Below, piece by piece: positions 1 to 7,569 of a DNA stretch of 33,225 nucleotides; within the stretch, counting starts at the first letter, position 1; every line of letters starts with the position of its first letter. A model generated the notes under the pieces. The model ran no database searches. It saw nothing but the letters and a program-made list of their open reading frames with translations, and was not told where the DNA came from. The DNA is from a virus. The position numbers and the translations under genes are program-made. The DNA lies in IMG/VR virus record IMGVR_UViG_3300049491_000444, positions 1 to 33,225 of that record. One strand, 5' to 3'.

Positions 1-34
<34 letters not shown>

Positions 35-69
35 GTCAAATTAGGTGTCTCACTTCGTGAAAATTGCGC

Positions 70-98
70 TTGACGAGACCGCGGCGTTCGTGTATCAT
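70..98 (+). promoter_or_regulatory. sigma70-like promoter of the late block
   Basis: TTGACG at 70-75 and TATCAT at 93-98 are separated by exactly 17 bases, close to the bacterial housekeeping consensus (TTGACA-17-TATAAT). Transcription would be expected to start about 7 bases after the -10 box, near 105, immediately before the ATG at 106. It is the only strong promoter-like pair I noticed. The role is inferred from motif and position. Confidence 0.6.
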
Positions 99-105
99 AT
101 GCGTC

Positions 106-390
106 ATGCTTGAACCTGCGCCTGGCGAAACAACCGAGAAGGATCTACACGAGCTTAACACCCAAGCGGTGGACACCTTGAGGTCGGTGTTGACGGATGC
201 AGATTCAGACGACGTTAAGCGCAAAGCTGCGGTGGATATTCTAAACTTCTCGCAGGTTGGCAAATCTAAAGGCCGGGCACCTATAGTAACGGAGGAGCAA
301 CTTGAGTTCCTTGGACGAGTCATTGTCGAGGCTGAAGCGGTTCGTGAAGGCCTCGCACTCAGCAAAGGATCGTTGGTCGGACCTGCGTAG
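106..390 (+). CDS. Putative terminase small subunit
   Basis: A 94-residue, mostly helical, charged protein lies directly upstream of the terminase ATPase gene, the usual place of the small terminase, which recognises phage DNA and hands it to the large subunit. I see no unmistakable DNA-binding motif, so the call rests mainly on position and size. An in-frame TTG at 64 would add 14 residues, but that start would lie upstream of the promoter's predicted start site, so ATG 106 is preferred. No Shine-Dalgarno precedes it. The 3' end overlaps the next gene by 89 bases in another frame. Confidence 0.5.
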   Translation: MLEPAPGETTEKDLHELNTQAVDTLRSVLTDADSDDVKRKAAVDILNFSQVGKSKGRAPIVTEEQLEFLGRVIVEAEAVREGLALSKGSLVGPA

Positions 391-1267
391 GTTGGCTCAG
401 ACCAATCTGTACGTTCTGGCCAAAGGTATCCTGGATTTTAAGGACATGGACCCGGCGTTCCATGGTCCTTGCTGCGCCCAACTCGACACGCTCAAGTTGC
501 CGTTCGGCAGACAGCTTGACCTTTGGCCTCGCGGTCATTTGAAGACACACATCATTACAATCGCTAAGAACATCCAGTATTATTTACAAGACAACAACAT
601 CCGCATCATGCTCGGCGGCTCCTCGCGTGAGAACTCGATGAAGAACCTCCGCAAGATCAAACAGATCTTCGAAACCAACACCCTCCTCCACTGGTTGTTT
701 CCTGAGTGCATACCTGACACGAAGGGTGATAAATGGGCCGAGATGGAGATCCTGCTACCGCGAACAAAGAATCATCCCGAGAGCACCTTCAAGTGCATTG
801 GCGTCGGCGGACACATAACCGGCTGGCACTTTGACGTACTGAGCAAGGATGACCTTATCGACGAGAAAACCGAGAGGTCGCCTGAGGTGATGGAAAAGAT
901 CATCGACTGGCACTTGCTCACAAAGAACTTGCTCGAGTCGCCTGTGATGGGTATAGACCAGGTAGTAGGCACGCGGTGGGCCATGTTTGATCTCTACCAA
1001 CACATCATCAATAACGAGCGTGAGTACACTGTAAACAGAATATCGGCAATTCAAAAAGATCCAGCCGATGGCATCTTGAAGCCTGTCTGGGCCAAACGCT
1101 TCCCATTGGACTCCTTGCTTGAGCTTCGCATCAAGGACCCATACATGTACGCCTGTCAGCAAATGAACGATCCACGAGACGAGGCCGTTGTTGACTTCAA
1201 AGCCTCGTGGCTCCAATACTATGGCTTCAGCGACGAGAGCTTGAACATTCTAGCCGAGGTTGGCTAA
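302..1267 (+). CDS. terL-N: Terminase large subunit, ATPase half (split TerL)
   Basis: This 321-residue protein carries the packaging-motor ATPase of the large terminase but not its nuclease. Visible motifs are a Walker A-like PRGHLKT at residues 76-82, a Walker B-like FDVLSKDDLID at 177-187 with the acidic pair D183/D184, and the coupling motif GTRW at 223-226. The C-terminal part (around YMYACQQMNDP, 281-291) is also typical of TerL just before the domain linker. The protein then stops at TAA 1265-1267. The start is TTG 302, supported by GGAGGAG at 291-297. The next gene begins in the same TAATG. The nuclease half is encoded separately at 1543-2250, so the two products probably assemble non-covalently on the portal. 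Confidence 0.88.
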   Translation: MSSLDESLSRLKRFVKASHSAKDRWSDLRRLAQTNLYVLAKGILDFKDMDPAFHGPCCAQLDTLKLPFGRQLDLWPRGHLKTHIITIAKNIQYYLQDNNIRIMLGGSSRENSMKNLRKIKQIFETNTLLHWLFPECIPDTKGDKWAEMEILLPRTKNHPESTFKCIGVGGHITGWHFDVLSKDDLIDEKTERSPEVMEKIIDWHLLTKNLLESPVMGIDQVVGTRWAMFDLYQHIINNEREYTVNRISAIQKDPADGILKPVWAKRFPLDSLLELRIKDPYMYACQQMNDPRDEAVVDFKASWLQYYGFSDESLNILAEVG

Positions 1268-1491
1268 TGGCCCAACGCAACCCACGCTCTAACAGAAGCA
1301 AAAAGCAATTTGATTCCTATATGAAAGATGTCCAGAGCTACAACACAAAAGTAGATGCCGGACGTTCCGTTCATGGAGTAGACCCAAACCAAGAAGCTTT
1401 TAGCGACGATGCAGAAGTCCTACGCCAATCCACAGCTGTTGATAGAGCCAACTCATATGATCGTTTGATGAGGCGTAGCCGTGGCAATTAA
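1267..1491 (+). CDS. Small basic/polar protein between the TerL halves
   Basis: A 74-residue ORF starts at ATG 1267, sharing TAATG with the stop of the ATPase gene. An in-frame GTG at 1207 would overlap that gene and is less likely. The product is rich in Arg, Lys, Ser, Asn and Asp, has no membrane segment and ends in a basic RLMRRSRGN tail. I do not recognise a family. Its position exactly between terminase ATPase and nuclease suggests a packaging role or a passenger inserted at the split, but this is inference. It shares a reading frame with the nuclease gene but is separated from it by stop codons. Confidence 0.6.
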   Translation: MAQRNPRSNRSKKQFDSYMKDVQSYNTKVDAGRSVHGVDPNQEAFSDDAEVLRQSTAVDRANSYDRLMRRSRGN

Positions 1492-1546
1492 CATTCGTGG
1501 ATTGGCTCGTACGTCTGGTGCTTATAGCTGGAGCTTGCGACAATGA
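1481..1546 (+). CDS. Micro-ORF bridging to the TerL nuclease gene
   Basis: A 21-codon ORF starts at GTG 1481, inside the end of the 74-residue gene, and its TGA stop (1544-1546) overlaps the ATG of the nuclease gene at 1543. GAGG lies about 7 bases upstream of the GTG. The peptide begins MAINIRGLARTSG and is unlike anything I know. It may be a coupling device that delivers ribosomes to the nuclease start, or chance. The overlap geometry is the main support. Confidence 0.3.
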   Translation: MAINIRGLARTSGAYSWSLRQ

Positions 1547-2250
1547 TCGACGTTAAAAAGACCATCACCATCTTGCGCAATACGCTGGATATTGTGATCT
1601 GTATAGATCCGGCAATCAGCGAACGCGAGACCGCCGCGCGTTCCGCTATAGTGGTGATGGGCATGTCGCCTTACCAGAAGATGGTCTTGCTGGAGTATTG
1701 GTGCGGCCGGCAGGGTGATCCGGCTAAACTCATCCAAACCTACCTCGACATGGCCCACTTCTGGCAACCCCGGTGTATCGGCATCGAGATGGTGGCTTTC
1801 CAGAAAGCCCTCGAACCCTTTACCCTCAAAAGTATGGCCGATCGTGGTGAATACTGGCCCATCGTCAACTTGAAGCCCGATCGAAACGAAAAGAAAGAAC
1901 AACGCATCTTATCGATGCAACCCTACTTCAGGTCCGGCCAAATCTACATTCAGCGAGGAATGTCTGAGTTCATCGAAGAATACGAAACATTCCCATTAGG
2001 GCGGACACGGGACATCCTTGACGCTATGGCCTATGCCGTTCGGCTGTTGGCTCCGCAACAACAGTCTAAACGCCCCGGGCTTGATGAACAGTTGAAGATT
2101 CTTGCACGCCAAGATCCTATGTCCGCCCGATATTGGAGAGCCGATGCCGTGAAGCAAGGCCTCCTCGAACCACAAGCCGACATCGACGACATTCTAGATA
2201 ACGATTACGAAGAGAGCAAGTATGAAGAAGGCGTAGGAGAGTTCGTATGA
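1543..2250 (+). CDS. terL-C: Terminase large subunit, nuclease half (split TerL)
   Basis: This 235-residue protein is the RNase H-like nuclease that cuts concatemeric DNA during packaging. The three acidic motifs are visible: CIDPA (D22), GIE (E82), and TRDILDAMAYA (D157/D160). The residues before CIDPA look like the strand that normally follows the TerL linker, so the nuclease fold seems complete. GGAG precedes ATG 1543 by about 9 bases. A charged acidic tail (about residues 175-235) extends past the fold. The ATPase half is at 302-1267. The two halves are in different frames about 275 bases apart, so a single sequencing error cannot explain the split. The stop overlaps the next ATG as ATGA. 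Confidence 0.87.
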   Translation: MIDVKKTITILRNTLDIVICIDPAISERETAARSAIVVMGMSPYQKMVLLEYWCGRQGDPAKLIQTYLDMAHFWQPRCIGIEMVAFQKALEPFTLKSMADRGEYWPIVNLKPDRNEKKEQRILSMQPYFRSGQIYIQRGMSEFIEEYETFPLGRTRDILDAMAYAVRLLAPQQQSKRPGLDEQLKILARQDPMSARYWRADAVKQGLLEPQADIDDILDNDYEESKYEEGVGEFV

Positions 2251-2510
2251 AGTGCCCTAAATGCAAAGGCCACTGTATAGCTGAAGTAGCATACGACTTC
2301 TCTTGTAAATGCAACACTATAAGATGTATAAACTGCGGCTGGAGGTCTTATGCCATGGTTCAAAACGCGGTATGTTCAATCTCTCGAACAGGAGATATCC
2401 AGGCTCCGGACCGAGAACTCACGTCTAGTGGAACACAGCGAACGCCTCGTAGAGAGACTATTGAGGAAGGGTGGCGTAGCAAGCGTGGAGCTACCTCCAG
2501 AGCCTACTAA
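2247..2510 (+). CDS. Zinc-ribbon-like small protein
   Basis: ATG 2247 overlaps the nuclease stop (ATGA). The first ~35 residues hold CPKC at 3-6, further cysteines and CINCGW at 27-32, a small zinc-binding fold common in phage proteins of unknown role. After about residue 36 the frame remains open to 2510, but that part coincides with the start of the next gene in another frame and is low in recognisable structure. The functional part may be only the N-terminal ribbon, with the rest tolerated read-through into overlapping DNA. A role in nucleic acid or protein binding near packaging is inference. Confidence 0.55.
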   Translation: MKCPKCKGHCIAEVAYDFSCKCNTIRCINCGWRSYAMVQNAVCSISRTGDIQAPDRELTSSGTQRTPRRETIEEGWRSKRGATSRAY

Positions 2511-2625
2511 AGAGGCCATTGATAAGATGCTCCAATCGCATAACATTTTTGAAGACATGGAAGAGCCTAAAGAGTCTGATCTGACTGATAATCGTAAGGA
2601 GCAGTACGATGAATTTGTCTCCTGA
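2350..2625 (+). CDS. Small coiled-coil protein upstream of portal
   Basis: A 91-residue protein starts at ATG 2350 with an excellent ribosome site, GGAGGT at 2341-2346. Residues about 9-40 form a heptad-rich charged helix (LEQEISRLRTENSRLVEH), followed by an acidic C-terminus. Its last codons overlap the portal start at 2609. I do not recognise a named family; small coiled-coil proteins next to portals can be head-assembly accessories. It overlaps the zinc-ribbon ORF by 161 bases in a different frame. The strong ribosome site and clear protein-like composition make this the more convincing of the two in the overlap. Confidence 0.65.
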   Translation: MPWFKTRYVQSLEQEISRLRTENSRLVEHSERLVERLLRKGGVASVELPPEPTKEAIDKMLQSHNIFEDMEEPKESDLTDNRKEQYDEFVS

Positions 2626-4915
2626 GATTTCAACAGGCCTCGGCAAAATCTTCAACATGTTCGGCAACAAGGGAGACGCCGTTGTTAATCCACCTGTTGG
2701 CACAACCGAGCAGGAGGCCAAGAAGAACCCTTATGAAGATGGAGCAAAAATTGCTGCAGATATCCTTGAACACCTCAGAGAAGTTGACAAACTCCGCTGG
2801 GCCTTTGAACGATTATGGTTTAGATCCATCCTTTACTATCTTGGTAACCAGTGGCTTACATGGGACGCTCGTTCTCGCCGCTGGCGCGAAAAGAAGGTTA
2901 GAAAATGGGTTCCCAAACCTGTTACCAATCGGTACGCCTCAACAGCAGATACGTTGTGTGCGGCCATCCAAAGCACAAAAGTAGAGCCTTCGGCCTGGCC
3001 TGCTACCGAAGATGTCGAAGACATAGCTGCCGCTAACATAGCCGATCGGGTAATAGAAGTAATCAACCCAGAAATCCACGTAGAACGTGTTCGTGAAGCA
3101 GTAGCCAAGTGGATCACCCTCAACGCAGATGCCTTTGTCTTCTGTCATTACGACAAGAAGGATGTCTCACTTGGCAAGACCAAGATCGAACTTCTAGCGT
3201 GTCCAATATGTGCCCAAGTTGCCGAGCCGGTGGCTTGGGAAGGTTCCGGTGGTGCTTGTCCCGCATGCGGCGAGCTTGTGCCTCCGCAGCCAAGTGGTCA
3301 GTTTAATGAATATCCGGTGGGTAGGCTCAAGGCAGATGTCTGCTCGCCCTTGGAAGTTTACCTCAATGTTGATATCACCGATATGGGAAAGCAGTTGAAG
3401 TTCACGATTGCCAAGAGCTACGCTACGGACACTGTGAAGAGCTGGTTTCCTGATATGAAGGATAAGATTCACCCTGACACGAATAGTGCCACCCGTGCGG
3501 CTCAATACTTCATGGACGCTCTCGCATATAGCACCGAGGATTCTGGCTACAATCTAACAGGTGCGGTGCAGCGAGATCGTGTCACTCTCTTGAGACACAT
3601 ACAGATGCCCTCAGAACAATTTCCCGAAGGCCTCGACGCTACTGTTACAATGGACAGCATATGCCTAGAGGCAGGTCCCAGCCCATTCTTCGAGGAAACA
3701 GCCGAAGGTAAGCAATACTACTGTCCATTGGTTAAGTTCGGCTACAATATGGTACCTGGCCGCTTGTATAGCAAAACTCCCATGTTTGATATTATCCCCA
3801 AACAAGACCAACTAAACCGTATCGAATCATTATTGGAGCTAGCCTCCATGAAAGGTGTTAATGTTAACTGGATCATACCGAATGGATCGTCGATTAGTAA
3901 TCTGTCAGGTGAGCCGAGCCAAATTATCAGATGGACCCCGTCTGGTACTGGTGGTGCTAAACCCGAGGTCGTCACCGTTGCGCCGTTCCACGCCGCGATG
4001 CTGGAATTAAAGAAACAATATGAAGCCGATTTTGAGGAAATAGCTGGTACCTTTGACGCCATGAAAGGTAACACCCCCTCAGGTGTCAGCGCAGGCTACG
4101 CCATCCAGCTATTAACAGAACGTAGCTACGGTCGCTTTGTATCGGTGTTCTCGAACTGGGAAGCTGGTTGGACAGACCTCTATACCATCTTGCTGAAGCT
4201 CTTCCGCACGTATGCAACCGAAGCTCGCATGAGAAAAATAAGGGGTGCAACAGGTGGCTGGGAAATCAAAGCCTTCAAAGGTGCCGACCTCAAAGGGGCT
4301 GTGGACATACGGATTGAAGGCGGGTCGGCGCGGCCTCGCTCTAAGCTCGCAGAACAAGCCTTGGTTGAAGCGATGGCGAAAATCGGAGTTGTTAATCCTA
4401 GCAATCCTGAGCAAGGGTTCGAGATCGCCAAGCTCTTTGGAATGACCAATATTCTGGGTGCCAATGATGAGGATGTTCGCTATGCGGCGGGTGAGTGGCA
4501 AGCTTTGCTGGATTGGCAACCTGAGACTGATCCCAATACAGGTATGCCCATGATGGGTCCCCAAACCCCTGGTGGCCCACCCTCGCCATTTCCTCCCGGT
4601 GGACCTGTGGTAGAGCCTATCTTTGACAATCACCTTGTCCATATCATGGAGCATCGTAAACCTTCCAGGACAGAGCAATACAAGACCCTAGAGCCCTGGA
4701 AGCAAATGTTCTGGAAAAACCACGTATTAGATCATTTGATGGCCATGCCGCCTCCTCCAGGCTCTGAGCTACCGCAGAAGCCCGGCTCACCGTCAGGCGG
4801 TCCCAAAAGCGAAGCAACGAGCAAAGCCAACGAGAAGGGTGACAAAACAATGGATACCGCACGAGAAGGCGGCTCTGTCGCTTTTGGCGGTGGAGGTTCT
4901 AATCAGTATCAATAG
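2609..4915 (+). CDS. Portal protein with inserted zinc ribbon
   Basis: A 768-residue portal, the dodecameric ring at the capsid vertex through which DNA is packaged and ejected. It follows terminase and precedes scaffold and capsid genes, and its size is close to P22-type portals. The N-terminal part is helical and tryptophan-rich; the middle and C-terminal stem/crown regions resemble podovirus portals. A four-cysteine knuckle pair, CPIC (C198, C201) and CPAC (C217, C220), is inserted in the wing region. Residues about 640-768 are rich in Pro, Gly and Met and look disordered. AAGGAG about 7 bases upstream supports ATG 2609. Confidence 0.8.
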   Translation: MNLSPEISTGLGKIFNMFGNKGDAVVNPPVGTTEQEAKKNPYEDGAKIAADILEHLREVDKLRWAFERLWFRSILYYLGNQWLTWDARSRRWREKKVRKWVPKPVTNRYASTADTLCAAIQSTKVEPSAWPATEDVEDIAAANIADRVIEVINPEIHVERVREAVAKWITLNADAFVFCHYDKKDVSLGKTKIELLACPICAQVAEPVAWEGSGGACPACGELVPPQPSGQFNEYPVGRLKADVCSPLEVYLNVDITDMGKQLKFTIAKSYATDTVKSWFPDMKDKIHPDTNSATRAAQYFMDALAYSTEDSGYNLTGAVQRDRVTLLRHIQMPSEQFPEGLDATVTMDSICLEAGPSPFFEETAEGKQYYCPLVKFGYNMVPGRLYSKTPMFDIIPKQDQLNRIESLLELASMKGVNVNWIIPNGSSISNLSGEPSQIIRWTPSGTGGAKPEVVTVAPFHAAMLELKKQYEADFEEIAGTFDAMKGNTPSGVSAGYAIQLLTERSYGRFVSVFSNWEAGWTDLYTILLKLFRTYATEARMRKIRGATGGWEIKAFKGADLKGAVDIRIEGGSARPRSKLAEQALVEAMAKIGVVNPSNPEQGFEIAKLFGMTNILGANDEDVRYAAGEWQALLDWQPETDPNTGMPMMGPQTPGGPPSPFPPGGPVVEPIFDNHLVHIMEHRKPSRTEQYKTLEPWKQMFWKNHVLDHLMAMPPPPGSELPQKPGSPSGGPKSEATSKANEKGDKTMDTAREGGSVAFGGGGSNQYQ

Positions 4916-4922
4916 GACTAAT

Positions 4923-5399
4923 ATGAGTGATCTATTAGAAAGTGCCACCTTAGGTTGGGCCGCAGGTATTATTGACGGAGAAGGTTCTATTGGAGTCTAT
5001 TACAATAGCAAAGCTAATGGCTTCTACTTGATGTTAACCGCTTTTAACACAGATCCAAGAATGTGCATTAAGTTACAAGAACTATTCGGAGGCAATGTTA
5101 AGTATCACAAACACGACAAACCTAATGCAAAGGGATGCTTTACCTGGGTACTAGTTGCAGGTAATGCTGCAACTGTTTTAGAAATACTATTGCCTTTTCT
5201 GATAATTAAAAAAGAGCAAGCAGAATTAGCTATAGAGTTTGGTAAGTTATCTCGTATTCATGTAGGTAGGGGTTGTCCAGTACCAGAGTCTGTTCTAGCA
5301 GCGAGAAGTGAAATTGCAAGAAAACTTAAGCAAATTAAAACTGCAGAGTTTAATGAAGACTTTTCACCTCTAACTGTTAAGGATGAGCAATTTCAATGA
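4923..5399 (+). CDS. LAGLIDADG homing endonuclease 1
   Basis: A 158-residue protein with one LAGLIDADG-type motif, GWAAGIIDGEGS, at residues 11-22, where the helix forms the dimer interface and the acidic residue binds the catalytic metal. Single-motif members act as homodimers that cut a long target and spread their own gene. It is about half identical by eye to the second copy at 8744-9238, including shared NTDPRM, ILEILLPF and KKEQA stretches. It is AT-richer than the neighbouring genes, which fits recent acquisition. It is free-standing: it starts 7 bases after the portal stop, its TGA overlaps the next ATG, and no intron interrupts a gene. A GTG start at 4839 would overlap the portal and is unlikely. 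Confidence 0.88.
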   Translation: MSDLLESATLGWAAGIIDGEGSIGVYYNSKANGFYLMLTAFNTDPRMCIKLQELFGGNVKYHKHDKPNAKGCFTWVLVAGNAATVLEILLPFLIIKKEQAELAIEFGKLSRIHVGRGCPVPESVLAARSEIARKLKQIKTAEFNEDFSPLTVKDEQFQ

Positions 5400-5620
5400 A
5401 CACTAAAGGCCTAGCACATGCGATTAAGGGAATAGAGCTTGAGTTAGAGAATCTCAAGCGGCACGCGGGTTTGCCGATGGATACAGGCGAAGAGGAGTCT
5501 TATGAAGAGCCTGAAGAAGAATTGACCAAGGTTGTAGGCCGAGGCCGTAAGCAGCGCACGGTGCCCACGCTTGGAGATGGTTCTTTAGGCAAAAAGCCTA
5601 AGGACGAGGATGAGGACTAA
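5396..5620 (+). CDS. Small acidic protein downstream of homing endonuclease 1
   Basis: A 74-residue protein starts in ATGA overlap with the endonuclease stop. The first ~25 residues form a helix rich in Leu, Glu and Lys; the rest is strongly charged (EEESYEEPEEEL, then KKPKDEDED) and probably disordered. Its original neighbour before the endonuclease arrived was presumably the portal. I do not recognise a family. A head-assembly accessory is possible from position only. Confidence 0.6.
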   Translation: MNTKGLAHAIKGIELELENLKRHAGLPMDTGEEESYEEPEEELTKVVGRGRKQRTVPTLGDGSLGKKPKDEDED

Positions 5621-5920
5621 GTGGAGGTCAAGATTGATTTCTCGGCATCTGGTGACAATACCATCTTGGCTGCGGCTGCTGGCTTTAGATATAAGATTCG
5701 TCAGATGTTCCTTGTGCCAGGTGGTGATACGACAATTCAGATCAAAAGTGGCTCCAATGTGTTGGTTGGTGGTATGTCGCTAAAGGCCAATATGTTCGTA
5801 GTAATTGACGTATCTAATATGCCTTGGGTAACTACTAATATAAATGAAGCATTAGTGTTTAATTCAACGGCAGCAGTACAAGTTGGTGGTAGAATCACGC
5901 TAGATAAGGAACCTCAATAA
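5621..5920 (+). CDS. Small beta-rich virion-like protein
   Basis: A 99-residue protein starts at GTG 5621 directly after the previous TAA, with GAGGA just upstream. Alternating hydrophobic and polar residues suggest a compact beta sandwich, as in phage head decoration or fibre-attachment proteins. Its general style resembles the 114-residue protein at 7570-7914. It lies between portal and capsid genes and shares TAATG with the collagen-like gene. Function is inferred only from context and composition. Confidence 0.65.
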   Translation: MEVKIDFSASGDNTILAAAAGFRYKIRQMFLVPGGDTTIQIKSGSNVLVGGMSLKANMFVVIDVSNMPWVTTNINEALVFNSTAAVQVGGRITLDKEPQ

Positions 5921-6888
5921 TGAGTGATGCAGTTTATCCTCCTGGATCAGGTGCGGCGGGTCCTGCGGGGCCTCAGGGTCCCAGTGGCGCTGCTGGGCCT
6001 CCTGGATTTGGTGCGGATGGCCAAGATGCTGATGAATTTGTCTCGACGATACCAGGGCCTCCTGGTAGTCGTGGATCGGTTGGACCTACTGGGCCACAAG
6101 GTAATGATGGCTTAGATGGCGAAGAAGGTCTACAAGGACTCCCTGGCCAACAAGGTGTCCAGGGCATTCAAGGTATCCAAGGCTTCACTGGTGCTCAGGG
6201 TGTCCCAGGATTTGACGGCATTGAGGGCGAAGAAGGTCCGATGGGTATTCCTGGTAACGTCGGTCCCCGAGGCGCTAGCATCCAAGGCGCACCTGGTATG
6301 GACGGTCTAGATGGTGATCCCGGCGAAATGGGTTTTCCGGGGCCTGCTGGCAATCCTGGGGCTGCTGGTGCTACTGGCCCTGCTGGAAGTCCTGGTTATC
6401 CAGGCCCTCCTGGACTTGATGCCGAGGAACCTGAGATCCCGTATGTGATACCTGGGCTGCAGGGTAAAAAAGGTGACACTGGCGCACCTGGAGGTGGTGG
6501 AGGTTCGGCAACAACGGTTGAGGTTAATACAGGCTCCGCCGCTATTTGGCAAGGGAAGTTTACTATCACAGATGGAACGATCACAAGCTCCAGCAAAGTG
6601 CTGTGTTGGCAAGCTCCTGGGCCTTATACTGGTAAAGGTACTATGGCTGATGAAGCCGAGATGGCCCCTGTTGAAGTGTTAGCAGTAGAACCCGCCACCG
6701 GCACAGCGGTTGTAAAATGGAGGTCGGTACAAGGATTTCATCCTCGGATTGAATTATCTAGACCTTTGAATCGAACCCCTGCGAGTGCGGTAGCTTTTGA
6801 TATTGTGGGCGAGCGGGAAATTCAAGGTATGAAGGTGCTAGGAAAAGTCCGTGGCAACATTAAATTTAGCTATCTAGTATTCTCGTGA
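5920..6888 (+). CDS. Collagen-like Gly-X-Y repeat virion protein
   Basis: A 322-residue protein whose residues about 9-165 are Gly-X-Y triplets rich in Pro, Gln, Asp and Glu, with short breaks near 35-45, 119-123 and 166-180. Such tracts in phages form collagen-type triple helices in fibres. The tract ends in a glycine hinge (GGGGGS, about 191-196) and a ~125-residue beta-rich C-terminal domain that may trimerise or bind a ligand. It sits in the head-gene region rather than with the tail genes, so a head fibre or decoration is an attractive idea, though a tail fibre is not excluded. The start shares TAATG with the gene before it. Confidence 0.85.
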   Translation: MSDAVYPPGSGAAGPAGPQGPSGAAGPPGFGADGQDADEFVSTIPGPPGSRGSVGPTGPQGNDGLDGEEGLQGLPGQQGVQGIQGIQGFTGAQGVPGFDGIEGEEGPMGIPGNVGPRGASIQGAPGMDGLDGDPGEMGFPGPAGNPGAAGATGPAGSPGYPGPPGLDAEEPEIPYVIPGLQGKKGDTGAPGGGGGSATTVEVNTGSAAIWQGKFTITDGTITSSSKVLCWQAPGPYTGKGTMADEAEMAPVEVLAVEPATGTAVVKWRSVQGFHPRIELSRPLNRTPASAVAFDIVGEREIQGMKVLGKVRGNIKFSYLVFS

Positions 6889-6895
6889 GGTATAT

Positions 6896-7558
6896 ATGGC
6901 AGTCCTAGAAGGCGGCGTATCAGCAGCTTTAATGGGAGTGGGTGCAGAGCCTGCTAATGCAGGTCACATGCAGATCAAGCCCATCGCCCACGGCTCCTTA
7001 GGCCACTACCGAACTGGCGTCAAGTTAGTATTCGCCACTACCCAAGCTGCCAACTCTCGCTTGTTTGAGATTCGCAATACTAGTACAAACATCCTTGTGC
7101 TTACAAGATGTTTCGTAATGGTTGCCCCAGCCGGTACCATCACCACCCCTTACATGGGTGAGATCGGGCTATTTAGGCTTACCGGCTTCACCGCTGTTGA
7201 CACGACAAATACGGTAACGCCAGTGGCGAGTGTTAAGAGGACCTCAGGGATGGCGGCATACCCAGGCGGTGCGGCTGTTAGGCATGTTACACTTGCTGGA
7301 GCGGCTGCAGGTATGACTGGCGGAACACTTACCAAAGATACTCAAGCTCTTGGAAGCCTCTTATTCAACGGTACCACATTTGCCGCTGGTACAGTGCCAT
7401 TCTCTAGAGAATTCGTAGACGACACCAACGGTACACATCCTTTAGTAATGGCCCAAAATGAAGGTTTTGAACTCGAAAACGTAGTTGTAGGTAGTGGCAC
7501 GGCAAATGTTGTCCATTGTGTGATTGATATAAGCTGGGCCGAAGTGACAGCTTACTAA
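6896..7558 (+). CDS. Putative head decoration/fibre protein
   Basis: A 220-residue protein, rich in Ala, Gly, Thr and Val, with predicted beta strands and no signal peptide or membrane segment. GAGG lies 6-7 bases before ATG 6896. It is flanked by the collagen-like gene and a small beta-rich gene, so it probably belongs to the same virion surface group. I do not recognise a specific family. Confidence 0.65.
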   Translation: MAVLEGGVSAALMGVGAEPANAGHMQIKPIAHGSLGHYRTGVKLVFATTQAANSRLFEIRNTSTNILVLTRCFVMVAPAGTITTPYMGEIGLFRLTGFTAVDTTNTVTPVASVKRTSGMAAYPGGAAVRHVTLAGAAAGMTGGTLTKDTQALGSLLFNGTTFAAGTVPFSREFVDDTNGTHPLVMAQNEGFELENVVVGSGTANVVHCVIDISWAEVTAY

Positions 7559-7569
7559 AAGGAGACTTT

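Noticed and set aside
755-1216. Open minus-strand frame of 153 codons
   Set aside because: It lies fully opposite the terminase ATPase, which has clear motifs; composition is not protein-like and no ribosome site was seen.
1207-1270. Longer GTG start for the 74-residue ORF
   Set aside because: It would run inside the terminase ATPase gene, while ATG 1267 shares TAATG with its stop, the usual junction here.
1260-1545. Programmed frameshift joining the TerL halves
   Set aside because: The halves are about 275 bases apart with several stops and a separate ORF between them; one slip cannot join them.
4112-4678. Open minus-strand frame of 188 codons
   Set aside because: Opposite the portal gene, no recognisable motif, likely a reflection of portal codon usage.
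4839-4922. Upstream GTG start for homing endonuclease 1
   Set aside because: It adds 28 residues overlapping the portal end; the paralogue lacks them and ATG 4923 fits after the portal stop.
5924-6682. Alternative frames inside the collagen-like gene
   Set aside because: Open because of the repetitive Gly-X-Y codons; no independent support.
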